The translations under genes were made by a program, and so were the position numbers. Below are positions 36,099 through 45,277 of a DNA stretch of 64,000 nt, piece after piece (the stretch's first letter is position 1; every line of letters begins with the position of its first letter). The notes beneath the pieces are model-generated. The model was not told the DNA's origin and made no database searches. It was given only the letters and a program-made list of their open reading frames with translations. The stretch spans positions 5,919,800-5,983,799 of the forward strand of contig NZ_CP037920.1 in NCBI RefSeq assembly GCF_007748195.1. The letters run 5' to 3'. The DNA is from Gimesia aquarii. GTDB lineage: Bacteria; Planctomycetota; Planctomycetia; Planctomycetales; Planctomycetaceae.

Positions 36099-38495
36099 AT
36101 GGCCTCGCCACTGGAATTGTTTCGTAAAAAACAAAAAGTGTTAATGGTTCCGCTCACCATCCTGGCAATGTTCGCATTTATCGTCATGGACCAGTTGAAA
36201 CCTGAGCAATTTCCACCGATTTTAGGAATGCTGGTCTTTGGCGCCCTATTCTGGTACCTGGGAAAAGATCGCGGCAAGGGAACGTTATTCGCTGTCATCG
36301 GTATCATTATCGGCTTCTTTTTGGGCTATGCATATATGCCCCGACCTGGTGCTGCGATGGTTGTGACCACTACGGCAGGTGACATCGACCAACGGGAATT
36401 TCAGGAACTCATCAGGAATCGGCAAATTGCGAATCAGTTCATTGTCAGGACTTACTTTGAGTCATTGACCGAAGAAGAACGACAGCGTGCTCAACCGCCA
36501 CGTGGATATATGTTTGGTTTTGGTCGGGATACAGAAGATGACATCATTCTGGAATTCCTGTTCCGCAAAGAAGCTGACAAAATGAATCTCATCGTTTCTG
36601 ACGATGCAGTGACTCAATATATTTCACGCTATACCAATAATAAACTCAGCAGTGAATCCTTTCAAAAAACCTGCCTAAGCATGGGGATAACGGAAGGGCA
36701 GATCTATACGATTTTCAAAGATCAACTCAAAGCACGTCTCGTATTTCGATTACTCATGCCTGAAGTTTCACTGACTCCCGATCAATACTGGAACTTCTAC
36801 AAAAAGTTCAACGTGCGCGAAGAATTAGAAGTGGTCGCGTTACCAGTCAAAGACTTTGAAGATCAGGTCCCTGCCCCTACGGAAGCAGAAAAACAAGCAT
36901 TCTTTGAGAAATACAAGGCGGTCTTCCCTAATGAAACAGGCCCCGGATCTCCAGGATTACGTCAACCACAAAAAGTGGAAGTAGAATATTTAATGGCCGA
37001 CTATGAAGAGACTGAAAAGTTGGTCCCCCCTGTGACTGAAGAGGAAATCACCGCATTTTATGAAGTGAATAAAGAGCGGCTGTATAAGAACAATCCGATT
37101 CCGGATATGCCTGACATGGAGGCGCCCTCTGCACCAGACCAACCGATCGAAGCAGTGAAACCAGTCAACGATGATCAGAAATCAACGAAAGAAACGACTC
37201 CCTCATCTAAAGCAGATAAAGAACCCTCAAAAGAAACCAAACCCAAAGACCCCACGCCCCAAAATGCGACAGAAAAGAAAGCGGAATCGAGCGCTCTTGA
37301 TTCCGATCTCACCACATTTGTTTCTCTATTAGATGAAAAGCCCTTAGAAAAACCTACGGTCGCAACGAAACCTAATACACCGCCTGTTGAGGATAAGAAA
37401 GAAAATCCTACGACAGCACCAGCACCACTCGAACCTTATCGTCCACTAGACGACGATTTAAAAAGTGAAATTCGTGATCAATTATTAAGAGAACGTACTC
37501 TCGCTCTGATGAAGGAAAAAATTGCGGCTGCTGTGATCTTCATGAACGATCTTAGCTACCTCATTAATAGCCCTGCGGAAGGTACAACACCGCCCACACC
37601 AAAAGAAATCACAGAAAAATTGAAGGCCTATGCGGCCAAACACCAGTTGATCTACAACATTACTCCTCTGATGTCGGCTCAGCAAATTGAAGAGTCTGAA
37701 AAATATCCACTGGGAACAGCAAAAGAACCCAGCCTCAATCAATTTACTGCGCAACCCAGAACCGTCATTGAACAATTGTTTGAGACACCCCTTGAGTTGC
37801 TTTACACGACCTATGAAGCAGAAGACTCATTTTCAAGTGCGTTAATTGCTTACTGGAAAGTGAAACATGTTGATGCCACGATTCCAAAATTTTCCGACCC
37901 GGAAACTCAGGAATCGATTACTCAGCTATTAAAAATGGAAGGTGCCCGCCCTATTGCCACAAAACGGGCAGAAGAACTGAAAAAGTTAATTACCGATGCC
38001 GGTGATAAAGAAATGGCCGAAGCGCTCAAAGGTCAAACGATAACTGGTCAAAAGGAAGGAGAAGAACTCTTAACTCAAACGACTGAGTCATTCAGCTGGA
38101 TGCGAACTTCCACTGCTGGAGCCAGTAATCCGTTTTCAATGCCTCGTCCCGAGTTATCCAGTATTAGCGCCATTGATGGTGCCGGGAATGAATTTATGGA
38201 ACAGGTATTCGATAACATGGACAACGGTGATGTAGCGGTTGTCATGAATGCAGATAAATCAATCTGCTACGTGGTAAAAGTAATGAATCGTATCCCTTCG
38301 ACTTCGGGCGGGCTCACTGCCATGTACCAGGAATTTCTAAAAACAGACTTATTCTTCTTTTTCTCTCCTTATCTCCCGCTAGCTCAGATGGAACAACAGC
38401 AGACGAACTACGAATGGAGCCGTGGCATTGAAGAAAAATATCAGGTTCAGAAATTCTTTGAGCAGGTGGAAGGACCTGAAGAAAACGTCGAATAA
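36099..38495 (+). CDS. PpiD/SurA-like membrane-anchored chaperone
   Basis: A 798-residue protein. The start ATG at 36099 has AAGGA seven bases upstream. The N-terminus has membrane helices (LMVPLTILAMFAFIVM; ILGMLVFGALFWYLG; LFAVIGIIIGFFLGYAYM), followed by an extracytoplasmic SurA_N-like region with pairs of helices such as FLFRKEADKMNLIVSDDAVTQYI. The middle holds a Pro/Lys/Glu/Thr-rich low-complexity linker (around residues 345-450). The C-terminal part has a weak parvulin-like layout (SAIDGAGNEFMEQVFDNMDNGDVAVVM). The layout resembles PpiD, a periplasmic folding helper for outer-membrane proteins, which fits a cell with BamA. Prolyl isomerase activity is uncertain. Confidence 0.65.
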   Translation: MASPLELFRKKQKVLMVPLTILAMFAFIVMDQLKPEQFPPILGMLVFGALFWYLGKDRGKGTLFAVIGIIIGFFLGYAYMPRPGAAMVVTTTAGDIDQREFQELIRNRQIANQFIVRTYFESLTEEERQRAQPPRGYMFGFGRDTEDDIILEFLFRKEADKMNLIVSDDAVTQYISRYTNNKLSSESFQKTCLSMGITEGQIYTIFKDQLKARLVFRLLMPEVSLTPDQYWNFYKKFNVREELEVVALPVKDFEDQVPAPTEAEKQAFFEKYKAVFPNETGPGSPGLRQPQKVEVEYLMADYEETEKLVPPVTEEEITAFYEVNKERLYKNNPIPDMPDMEAPSAPDQPIEAVKPVNDDQKSTKETTPSSKADKEPSKETKPKDPTPQNATEKKAESSALDSDLTTFVSLLDEKPLEKPTVATKPNTPPVEDKKENPTTAPAPLEPYRPLDDDLKSEIRDQLLRERTLALMKEKIAAAVIFMNDLSYLINSPAEGTTPPTPKEITEKLKAYAAKHQLIYNITPLMSAQQIEESEKYPLGTAKEPSLNQFTAQPRTVIEQLFETPLELLYTTYEAEDSFSSALIAYWKVKHVDATIPKFSDPETQESITQLLKMEGARPIATKRAEELKKLITDAGDKEMAEALKGQTITGQKEGEELLTQTTESFSWMRTSTAGASNPFSMPRPELSSISAIDGAGNEFMEQVFDNMDNGDVAVVMNADKSICYVVKVMNRIPSTSGGLTAMYQEFLKTDLFFFFSPYLPLAQMEQQQTNYEWSRGIEEKYQVQKFFEQVEGPEENVE

Positions 38496-38945
38496 ATTCT
38501 AATTTTTTGCTAACAGAAAAAGGTTTGCCTCCGTATTAATAGGCATATGCCCTTAATTTCTGATGTTTTGATTTTTAGATTTATGAGAAACTATTTTTCA
38601 AAAATCACCAGCGAAAAGACTGGACATCATGAAATTTGTATATTAATCATATAGGAAACCGCTGGTCGTATTTCATTGAAAATAGACCATAGGTAGTCAA
38701 AGAGACTTATCAGTTTTTTTGATTTATGATTTTTTACACAAAAGAAATTCAGTTAAGTCAAAACGTAGACTCCCTCTTACGTTGTGTTTTTAACGCTATC
38801 AAGTTAAAAATGGACAAGTTCGGTAAATTTGCCATGCCATCCTCACTGGCTACGAATCGAAGACTTTTGAGTTTCAACGAAACCCTAAACATAGACTTAT
38901 TCTGTTGAATCAACCCACAAGACAATCATCGGGAGTATTATTGCA
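38496..38945. other. Intergenic region before the Gld-like ABC operon
   Basis: 450 AT-rich bases with no credible gene; the 60-codon frame at 38726-38908 has no protein-like features. A small GGCATATGCC palindrome is present near 38550. It probably holds the promoter of the ABC operon. Confidence 0.45.
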
Positions 38946-39713
38946 ATGTCGGAACAGGTTCAGCAATCTCCTGCAGAACAGTCAAACAGTTCAGCTCAGG
39001 AGATGATGATCGAATCCATTGGATTGAGCAAATTCTATGGTCAGTTCACTGCAACAAAAGATGTCACATTTTCTGTCCCCCGCGGTCAGGTGGCCGCCTT
39101 CCTCGGTCCCAATGGCGCGGGCAAATCAACCACAATGAAACTGCTCTCGGGCTTTCTTTCTCCCAGTGAAGGTCACGCGCGCGTGGGTGGTTTTGACGTG
39201 AGTACGCATCGGATTGAGGCTAGTCAGAAACTGGGCTACCTTCCAGAAAATGGACCACTTTATGAAGAAATGACACCTCGAGGCTTTTTGAAGTATGCCG
39301 GAGGTGTACGAGGAATGTCAAAAGCGGAACTCAGTAACAGGCTAGAGTTCGTGATGGATAAATGCGACTTGAGCAGTGTCTGGAAGAAACCCATTCGGAA
39401 ATTGTCACGTGGTTTTCGACAACGTGTAGGCATGGCACAAGCATTACTGCATGACCCGGATATCTTAATATTGGATGAACCAACGAGTGGACTCGATCCG
39501 AACCAGAATCAGTCAGTGCGCGATTTGATTCGCAGCCTGGGAAAAACAAAAACGATTCTGCTTTCCACGCATATTCTCCAGGAAGTGAAAGCTGTCTGTA
39601 GTCGTGTGATTCTGATTAATCAGGGCTCCATTGTTTTTGATGGATCTGTATCAGACCTCGGTGGCAGTCAGGATGATATGGAAACCAGCTTCCACAAATT
39701 GACACACGCGTAA
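38946..39713 (+). CDS. ABC transporter ATPase (GldA/ABC-2 type)
   Basis: A 255-residue ATPase. Walker A is GPNGAGKST, the signature is LSRGFRQRVG, Walker B is ILILDEPTSGLD, and the switch His is in LLSTHIL. The protein resembles GldA and other ABC-2 ATPases (YLPENGPLYEEMT is characteristic). The next gene supplies permease and accessory parts, so the three genes 38946-44384 encode one exporter-like complex. In Bacteroidetes GldAFG is linked to gliding. In planctomycetes the substrate is unknown. Confidence 0.92.
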   Translation: MSEQVQQSPAEQSNSSAQEMMIESIGLSKFYGQFTATKDVTFSVPRGQVAAFLGPNGAGKSTTMKLLSGFLSPSEGHARVGGFDVSTHRIEASQKLGYLPENGPLYEEMTPRGFLKYAGGVRGMSKAELSNRLEFVMDKCDLSSVWKKPIRKLSRGFRQRVGMAQALLHDPDILILDEPTSGLDPNQNQSVRDLIRSLGKTKTILLSTHILQEVKAVCSRVILINQGSIVFDGSVSDLGGSQDDMETSFHKLTHA

Positions 39714-39769
39714 ACTCTAAACCGATTCATTCTAATTCATGATAAAGCTGACGTAAGGACCCTTCTATT

Positions 39770-42418
39770 ATGTTGCGGAACAACGTTGTACTGGCCATCT
39801 TCAAGCGAAACGTACAAAGTTACTTTTCTGGAGTGCTGGGTTATCTGTTTATTGTCGTCTTCGTAGTTGCTGGTGCTTTTGCCGCCTTCAATCAACAATT
39901 TTTCGCGAACAACCAGGCAAATCTGGACCAACTGACTCTCTGGTACCCCTTATTGCTGCTATTCATTATCCCGGCAATTACGATGAGCGTCTGGGCTGAT
40001 GAAAAGAAAATGGGCACCGATGAGTTGCTGTTTACACTCCCTGCTTCCGATGTCGAAGTCTTACTTGGCAAGTTCTTTGCAGTGCTGGCAGTCTATACGA
40101 TCGCGCTCCTGTTTTCCGTCACACACATCATGGTATTATTGAGAATTGGTAATCCGGATATCGGTTTAATGTTTACCACGTACTTTGGATACTGGCTCGC
40201 CGGCGCGTCTTTACTGGCGGCAGGGATGTTTGCTTCAGCATTAACCAGTAGCACCACCGTTGCCTTTGTTCTGGGAACCGCCATCTGTGCGATCCCCATT
40301 TTTATCGGTCAGGTCGCCCCCAGTAATAATCTGATTCAGGGTTTGAGCCTTGTCACACAATTTCAAGATTTTGGTACAGGGGTCCTGCCATTAGGCTCGA
40401 TCCTGTATTTCATCTCGCTGGCTGTGATGATGCTTTATTTGAACCGAGTGCTGATTACCCGCAGACACTGGAGTTCTCAAGAACAAAATTCCATGGGATT
40501 GCAATTTTTGGCTCGCACGGTTTCTCTGGCAGTCATCTTGATCAGTGTGAACGTCATCGTCTCTTATGGCAGCAGCCGTATCGACATGACCAATGAAAAA
40601 GTATTCAGTCTGTCACAAACAACCAAGGATCTGATCTCGAAAATCGATGATAAGAATCCCGTCACAATTGAAGCATTTATCAGCCCCGATGTTGCACGAG
40701 AGTATGTCCCCATTCGCAAACGCTTAATTGGCCTGTTGCGTGAATACAATCAGATCGGTGGGAAAAAATTACAGGTCCGGTTTGTTGATGTCGTACCTTT
40801 CAGTAAAGAAGAGGAAGAAGCCAGACTGCTCAATATTACTCCACAACAAGTACAAACAGAACGCGGCGGTCGTGCTTATGTCGATACGATCTTCATGGGA
40901 GCTGTCGTTAAAAGTGGTACCGATGAAGTTGTCATTCCATTCTTTAACGTGGGAACTCCCATTGAATATGAATTAACGCGTTCGATTCGTACCGTCTCCA
41001 AAGATGATCGGCTGACAGTAGGAATCCTGAATACCGATGCCAACATCTTTGGTGGATTTAATATGGCAGCAGGCGGTAACCAGCCCCCCTGGCTCATTGT
41101 CAGTGAGCTCAAGAAACAGTACCGCGTACAACAGGTTTCTCCCGACTCGCCCATTAGTGATACGGAATATGATGTATTGATTGCTGTTCTGCCTTCCTCG
41201 TTGACACAACCACAATTAAAGAATCTGGTCGACTACGTGAAAAAAGGAAAACCAACGCTGATTTGTGATGACCCACTGCCTGTCTTTGGCGGTGGTCGAG
41301 GTATTCAAGCCGCTCCACGTATGCCCAAACCCAGCCCGGGCGGAGGTATGATGGGAATGCGGCAACCTCCTCCAACCCCTAAAGCAGATGAAGGCAGATT
41401 GACCTCGCTGCTCAACGTATTACAGATTGCGTGGAATAATGGTGAAGTTGTATTCGATTATTTCAATCCTCATCCTGAATTTTCTGAAGTCGTTCGTCCT
41501 GAGTTGATTTTCATTACCCCGAAAAGTGGTACAAGGGGTGCCTTTAATTTAGACAGTAACATTACCAGTGGGTTACAGGAAATCTTGACGTTCTTCCCCG
41601 GTAGCATTCGTCCTCGTAAAGGCAGAGACCTCAATTTTGAACCGCTACTGAGAACGGGGCCGAACTCGGGACTTTTAGATTGGGGAGAAATCACCAGCCC
41701 CTTCTTCAACTCGATTAGGATTGCTCAAGATCCACCGCGGCAGATTGATTCTGACGCCCATGTGCTGGCAGCCCATATCACTTCAACACCGAAGTCAAAA
41801 GAGAAGAACATTAATGTCATCTTTGTCGCTGATGCCGACTTGATTTCTAATGAGTTATTCAATATTCGTGAACGACAGGCATTCGGCTTAAAGATTGATA
41901 ATGTGACATTTTTACTTAATTGCGTCGATCAATTAGCGGGCGATGATTCCTATATTGCACTACGAAAACGTCGTTCGAAGCATCGCACACTGACGCTTGT
42001 GGAACGGGAAACCTCGGTCTTTGTTAAAGAACGTAACGAGGAACGCGAAAAAGCGACGAAAGATGCAGAAGCAAAACTGCAAGATGCCCGTGATCGTTTG
42101 AAAGCCGAGCGTGACAAAATTGAGCAGGATAAATCTCTAGACAATCGTACAAAGCAGATCATGTTACGTATGGCTGAAGAAAATGAAAATCGACGCCTGG
42201 AAGTTGATGAAGCAAAGATTGAACGGGAAAAACAGCAACAAGTTGAGAAAATCAAAGCCAGGACAGAGCGTCAGATACGTGAAATTGAGGATCGTATCCG
42301 CTGGTATGCGATTCTTGTGCCTCCCTTCCCGGCAATTCTGTTAGGAATCTGCTTTCTGTTTTTCAGAATGAGCAATGAAAACCAGAACATTTCTCCTGAT
42401 CGAAGATTAAAGAAATAA
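39770..42418 (+). CDS. Fused ABC-2 permease and GldG-type accessory protein
   Basis: An 882-residue fusion. Residues 1-240 form a six-helix ABC-2 permease like GldF (YFSGVLGYLFIVVFVVAGAF; LLLFIIPAITMSVWADEKKMGTDELLFTLP; TVAFVLGTAICAIPIFIG). From about residue 245 comes a GldG-like accessory domain (ILISVNVIVSYGSSRIDMTNEKVFSLSQ, then ITIEAF-like strands and VRFVDVVPF). Near the C-terminus lies a long charged coiled coil (residues about 755-850) and a final membrane helix (AILVPPFPAILLGICFLFF). It works with the ATPase encoded 56 bases upstream. The fusion reduces two genes of Bacteroidetes to one. Confidence 0.85.
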   Translation: MLRNNVVLAIFKRNVQSYFSGVLGYLFIVVFVVAGAFAAFNQQFFANNQANLDQLTLWYPLLLLFIIPAITMSVWADEKKMGTDELLFTLPASDVEVLLGKFFAVLAVYTIALLFSVTHIMVLLRIGNPDIGLMFTTYFGYWLAGASLLAAGMFASALTSSTTVAFVLGTAICAIPIFIGQVAPSNNLIQGLSLVTQFQDFGTGVLPLGSILYFISLAVMMLYLNRVLITRRHWSSQEQNSMGLQFLARTVSLAVILISVNVIVSYGSSRIDMTNEKVFSLSQTTKDLISKIDDKNPVTIEAFISPDVAREYVPIRKRLIGLLREYNQIGGKKLQVRFVDVVPFSKEEEEARLLNITPQQVQTERGGRAYVDTIFMGAVVKSGTDEVVIPFFNVGTPIEYELTRSIRTVSKDDRLTVGILNTDANIFGGFNMAAGGNQPPWLIVSELKKQYRVQQVSPDSPISDTEYDVLIAVLPSSLTQPQLKNLVDYVKKGKPTLICDDPLPVFGGGRGIQAAPRMPKPSPGGGMMGMRQPPPTPKADEGRLTSLLNVLQIAWNNGEVVFDYFNPHPEFSEVVRPELIFITPKSGTRGAFNLDSNITSGLQEILTFFPGSIRPRKGRDLNFEPLLRTGPNSGLLDWGEITSPFFNSIRIAQDPPRQIDSDAHVLAAHITSTPKSKEKNINVIFVADADLISNELFNIRERQAFGLKIDNVTFLLNCVDQLAGDDSYIALRKRRSKHRTLTLVERETSVFVKERNEEREKATKDAEAKLQDARDRLKAERDKIEQDKSLDNRTKQIMLRMAEENENRRLEVDEAKIEREKQQQVEKIKARTERQIREIEDRIRWYAILVPPFPAILLGICFLFFRMSNENQNISPDRRLKK

Positions 42419-42521
42419 TCACAGGTAAATTGAAGAAATAAGCCTGTAATTGGAAATAGAAGTTAAACTGTGTCCTATTGAATTCAATTGAAACCACCGT
42501 TTTTAAGTAAAATCGTTTACC

Positions 42522-44384
42522 ATGAATGAAACGACCAAAACACTGACCTTTGTAGGGATTGCTGCCGTTGCTTTAGTAGCGGCTTTCATAACTGATCGCG
42601 CATCTCAACCGGCTCAATTAACTGGCTATGAAAATGTGGGAGAGGAATTCTATCCTGATTTTTCTGATCCAACACAGGCAAAATCGTTGCGTGTTGTGAG
42701 CTACAATGAAGATTCTGCTACCCTGAAAGTCTTCAATGTCGAATTCAAAGACGGCGTTTGGAAAATCCCCTCGCATCACGATTATCCAGCTGACGCGGAA
42801 GACGAATTGGCTGAAACCGCAGCGTCACTGGTAGGCGTTGTGCGGGGTGCTTTGGAAAGCAGACGAAAAAGTGACCACGAACGCTTTGGTGTGATTGACC
42901 CGCTGGACGAATCGAATACGAATCTCAAAGGTCGCGGGCAAAGGCTGACGCTCGCAAAAGAAGGCGGAGCACCACTGGTCGATTTTATTATTGGTAAGGA
43001 AGTTCCTGAACAGCCAAACGAGTATTACGTCCGCAAAGTGGACGAAGACTCCGTGTATCGGACCAAACTCAATGTGGATCTCTCCTCAGAATTTTCTGAC
43101 TGGATTGAACCTGATTTGCTGAAAGTGGAACGAGACCGGCTGGTTGAAATCATTGTCAATAAATATTCAATTGACGAACGACAACGGCGGATTGTGAACC
43201 GGGAACTGGCCACACTGAAACGTAAAAAATCGACTGATCCCTGGGAGTTGGAAGGTTTGAATAAAGAAACCGAAAAGCTCAATACCAGTGATGTCAACCA
43301 GATGATCAATACGTTAAGCGATTTAAAAATCCAGGGTATTCGTCCCAAACCTCCTGGCATTGCCAAGGAATTGAAAACGTCTGGAAACCTGAGACTTGAT
43401 CCTCTCGATTTTGTAGATCTGCAAAGTAAGGGTTTTATCCTGGCCAGTGACCCCCAGGGAAATCAACAGCTGGTCTCTAATGAAGGCGAAGTGATTGTCG
43501 CCACAAATCAAGGCGTCTTGTATTCACTCTACTTCGGAGAAATATTTACTGGTAGTACTCTGGATATTGAAGCAGGAAACAGCGCTAAAAAGAAAGAAGA
43601 AAAACCAAAAGAAAAAGCAGACGCTTCTGATTCAGAGGAAAAAAAAGACTCGGAGGAAAAAGAAGACGAAAAGACGGATGATGGTGCCTTAAAAACCAGT
43701 CGCTATTTATTCGTGACTGTTTCGTTTGATCCTTCCTTTGTTGGTGATCCTCCACAAAAACCAGAAGAGCCCCAAAAATCTGCGGGGCTCAAAGAAAAAA
43801 AGGCGGAAGATAAAAAGAAAGTCGATACCAAACCTGCTGACAAAAAAGAAGACACCCCTAAAGAGAACACAAAGAAAGAAGAAGAAAAACCGACACCTGA
43901 AGAAGAATACGAAATCGCGATGAAAAAGTATCAGTCAGAACTCAAGACTTATGAAAAGAAGTTGAAAGAGTATGACGAGAAAGTGGTGAAGGGTAATGAA
44001 ATCGTACAAAAACTGAATGAACGTTTTGCAGACTGGTATTATGTGATTTCTGCTAAGAGCTTTGAAACTCTGAGAATGTCACGCAAAGCACTAATTGAAC
44101 CCATTGAGAAACCCAAGGAGGAAAGCAGCAAAACAACTCCTCCAGCGGGTGCTGGCAAACCAGCAGCCAAGAATGGTAAACCAGCCCCAAAACCAAATGC
44201 TGGTTCTAGGAAACCCAAACCATCACCCAACAAGAAACCAGGTCCTTCGAAGAAGGAATCTGACCCCCAACCGAAAAAGAAGCCAGCCAAACAGCCCACG
44301 GAGACAAAAGAGTCTGGCACAGCAAAAGATCCCAAAGCAAAACCAAAAGGACCGTCTCAACCCAAAACGCCTCAAAAAAACTGA
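42522..44384 (+). CDS. DUF4340 domain membrane protein
   Basis: A 620-residue protein with an N-terminal membrane helix (LTFVGIAAVALVAAFITDR), then a DUF4340-type beta-rich extracytoplasmic region in several units, with segments such as VFNVEFKDGVWKIPSHHDYPADA and LAKEGGAPLVDFIIGKEV. Two low-complexity blocks rich in Lys, Glu and Pro interrupt and end the protein; the last 90 residues are nearly all Lys, Pro, Ala, Thr and Ser. DUF4340 genes commonly follow Gld-type ABC genes, as here, and the product is probably an accessory subunit of the same complex. It is the last gene of the operon, followed by a strong terminator. Confidence 0.82.
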   Translation: MNETTKTLTFVGIAAVALVAAFITDRASQPAQLTGYENVGEEFYPDFSDPTQAKSLRVVSYNEDSATLKVFNVEFKDGVWKIPSHHDYPADAEDELAETAASLVGVVRGALESRRKSDHERFGVIDPLDESNTNLKGRGQRLTLAKEGGAPLVDFIIGKEVPEQPNEYYVRKVDEDSVYRTKLNVDLSSEFSDWIEPDLLKVERDRLVEIIVNKYSIDERQRRIVNRELATLKRKKSTDPWELEGLNKETEKLNTSDVNQMINTLSDLKIQGIRPKPPGIAKELKTSGNLRLDPLDFVDLQSKGFILASDPQGNQQLVSNEGEVIVATNQGVLYSLYFGEIFTGSTLDIEAGNSAKKKEEKPKEKADASDSEEKKDSEEKEDEKTDDGALKTSRYLFVTVSFDPSFVGDPPQKPEEPQKSAGLKEKKAEDKKKVDTKPADKKEDTPKENTKKEEEKPTPEEEYEIAMKKYQSELKTYEKKLKEYDEKVVKGNEIVQKLNERFADWYYVISAKSFETLRMSRKALIEPIEKPKEESSKTTPPAGAGKPAAKNGKPAPKPNAGSRKPKPSPNKKPGPSKKESDPQPKKKPAKQPTETKESGTAKDPKAKPKGPSQPKTPQKN

Positions 44385-44405
44385 TCTTATATTCAGTATT
44401 TTTGT

Positions 44406-44465
44406 AAAGCCGAATCGATGGTGCACTTCCGTCTGCAAGTGTTTCCCTCAGATACGGCTTTTTTT
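44406..44465 (+). terminator. Terminator of the ABC/DUF4340 operon
   Basis: AAAGCCG (44406-44412) pairs with CGGCTTT (44455-44461). The 42-base interval folds into its own CACTT/AAGTG hairpin, and the sequence continues as a T-run to 44465. The remaining bases up to 44702 hold nothing I can identify. Confidence 0.7.
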
Positions 44466-44702
44466 ATAGGCGTTTGAGCCCGCGCTCTACCGGTTAGATA
44501 AACTTTACTGGCCACGTCCATATTATGCGGAAATTTCGGATCGAATCGTTCATGAAAGATCCTCATCTCCTACCGATAAAGCTTAATGGATGAGTTATAA
44601 CGATTTTGTAAGTTCAGCTCTCTTAACCGGGTCATCAAATTATCACTCATATGAGTCAGTTGCAAAGGAATTGCAGCTTGTACTTGTGAAGGAGTCACAG
44701 AA

Positions 44703-45206
44703 ATGCAAAGACTTCAAACTAAAAATCAATGGATCCTGACTTGCTTATTGACTGTCCTGTTAGTGGGATTGTTTTTCGATCTCTCTCAGGCAGAAACGAA
44801 AACGCGTTCAGCAAGTCAGACGGAAGATCCTATTAACTGGCATACGGATCTGGAAACAGCACATCAAGCTTCATTAAAAAGCAATAAGCCAATTTTTATT
44901 GTCTTTGATGCCAGTTGGTGTACTTACTGCCGAAAGCTGGAAAAAGATACACTTTCTGACCCCAGAATGGCTAAATACCTCAATCAAGCCTTCGAGCCAG
45001 TTCATCTGGATTTTGATAAAGATCGAGAAATTGCCAACGTTCTGAAGGTAAAATCGATACCCTGTACTGTCATTCTCAGCTCAGAGGCAGATCTCTTGGC
45101 ACGGCAGATCGGTTATTCGAAAGTCCCTCGATATCACGCGATGCTGGAAAAAGCCCGTAAATTACAGGCCGTTATTCGACACATCGAATACTCAAAAGGA
45201 CGCTAA
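44703..45206 (+). CDS. Exported thioredoxin-like protein
   Basis: A 167-residue protein with a signal peptide or anchor (CLLTVLLVGLFFDLSQAE) and a thioredoxin_7-type fold: IFIVFDASWCTYCRKLEKDTL carries the CxxC redox pair (CTYC), and VKSIPCTVILSSEADLLARQIGY contains the cis-Pro preceded by Ile. It probably acts outside the cytoplasm as a thiol reductase or oxidase, as with DsbD- or TlpA-linked proteins, though no partner is adjacent. AAGGAG eight bases before the ATG is an excellent ribosome-binding site. Confidence 0.88.
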   Translation: MQRLQTKNQWILTCLLTVLLVGLFFDLSQAETKTRSASQTEDPINWHTDLETAHQASLKSNKPIFIVFDASWCTYCRKLEKDTLSDPRMAKYLNQAFEPVHLDFDKDREIANVLKVKSIPCTVILSSEADLLARQIGYSKVPRYHAMLEKARKLQAVIRHIEYSKGR

Positions 45207-45277
45207 TTTCGCTGAGAAGCTTGATTCACCCCGGGGCAAATCTTGAAAAATCCTCGGGGAACGTGTACTTTGCGCAT

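Noticed and set aside
38726-38908. 60-codon open frame before the ABC operon
   Set aside because: No start signal, no recognisable domain, AT-driven composition; treated as non-coding leader.
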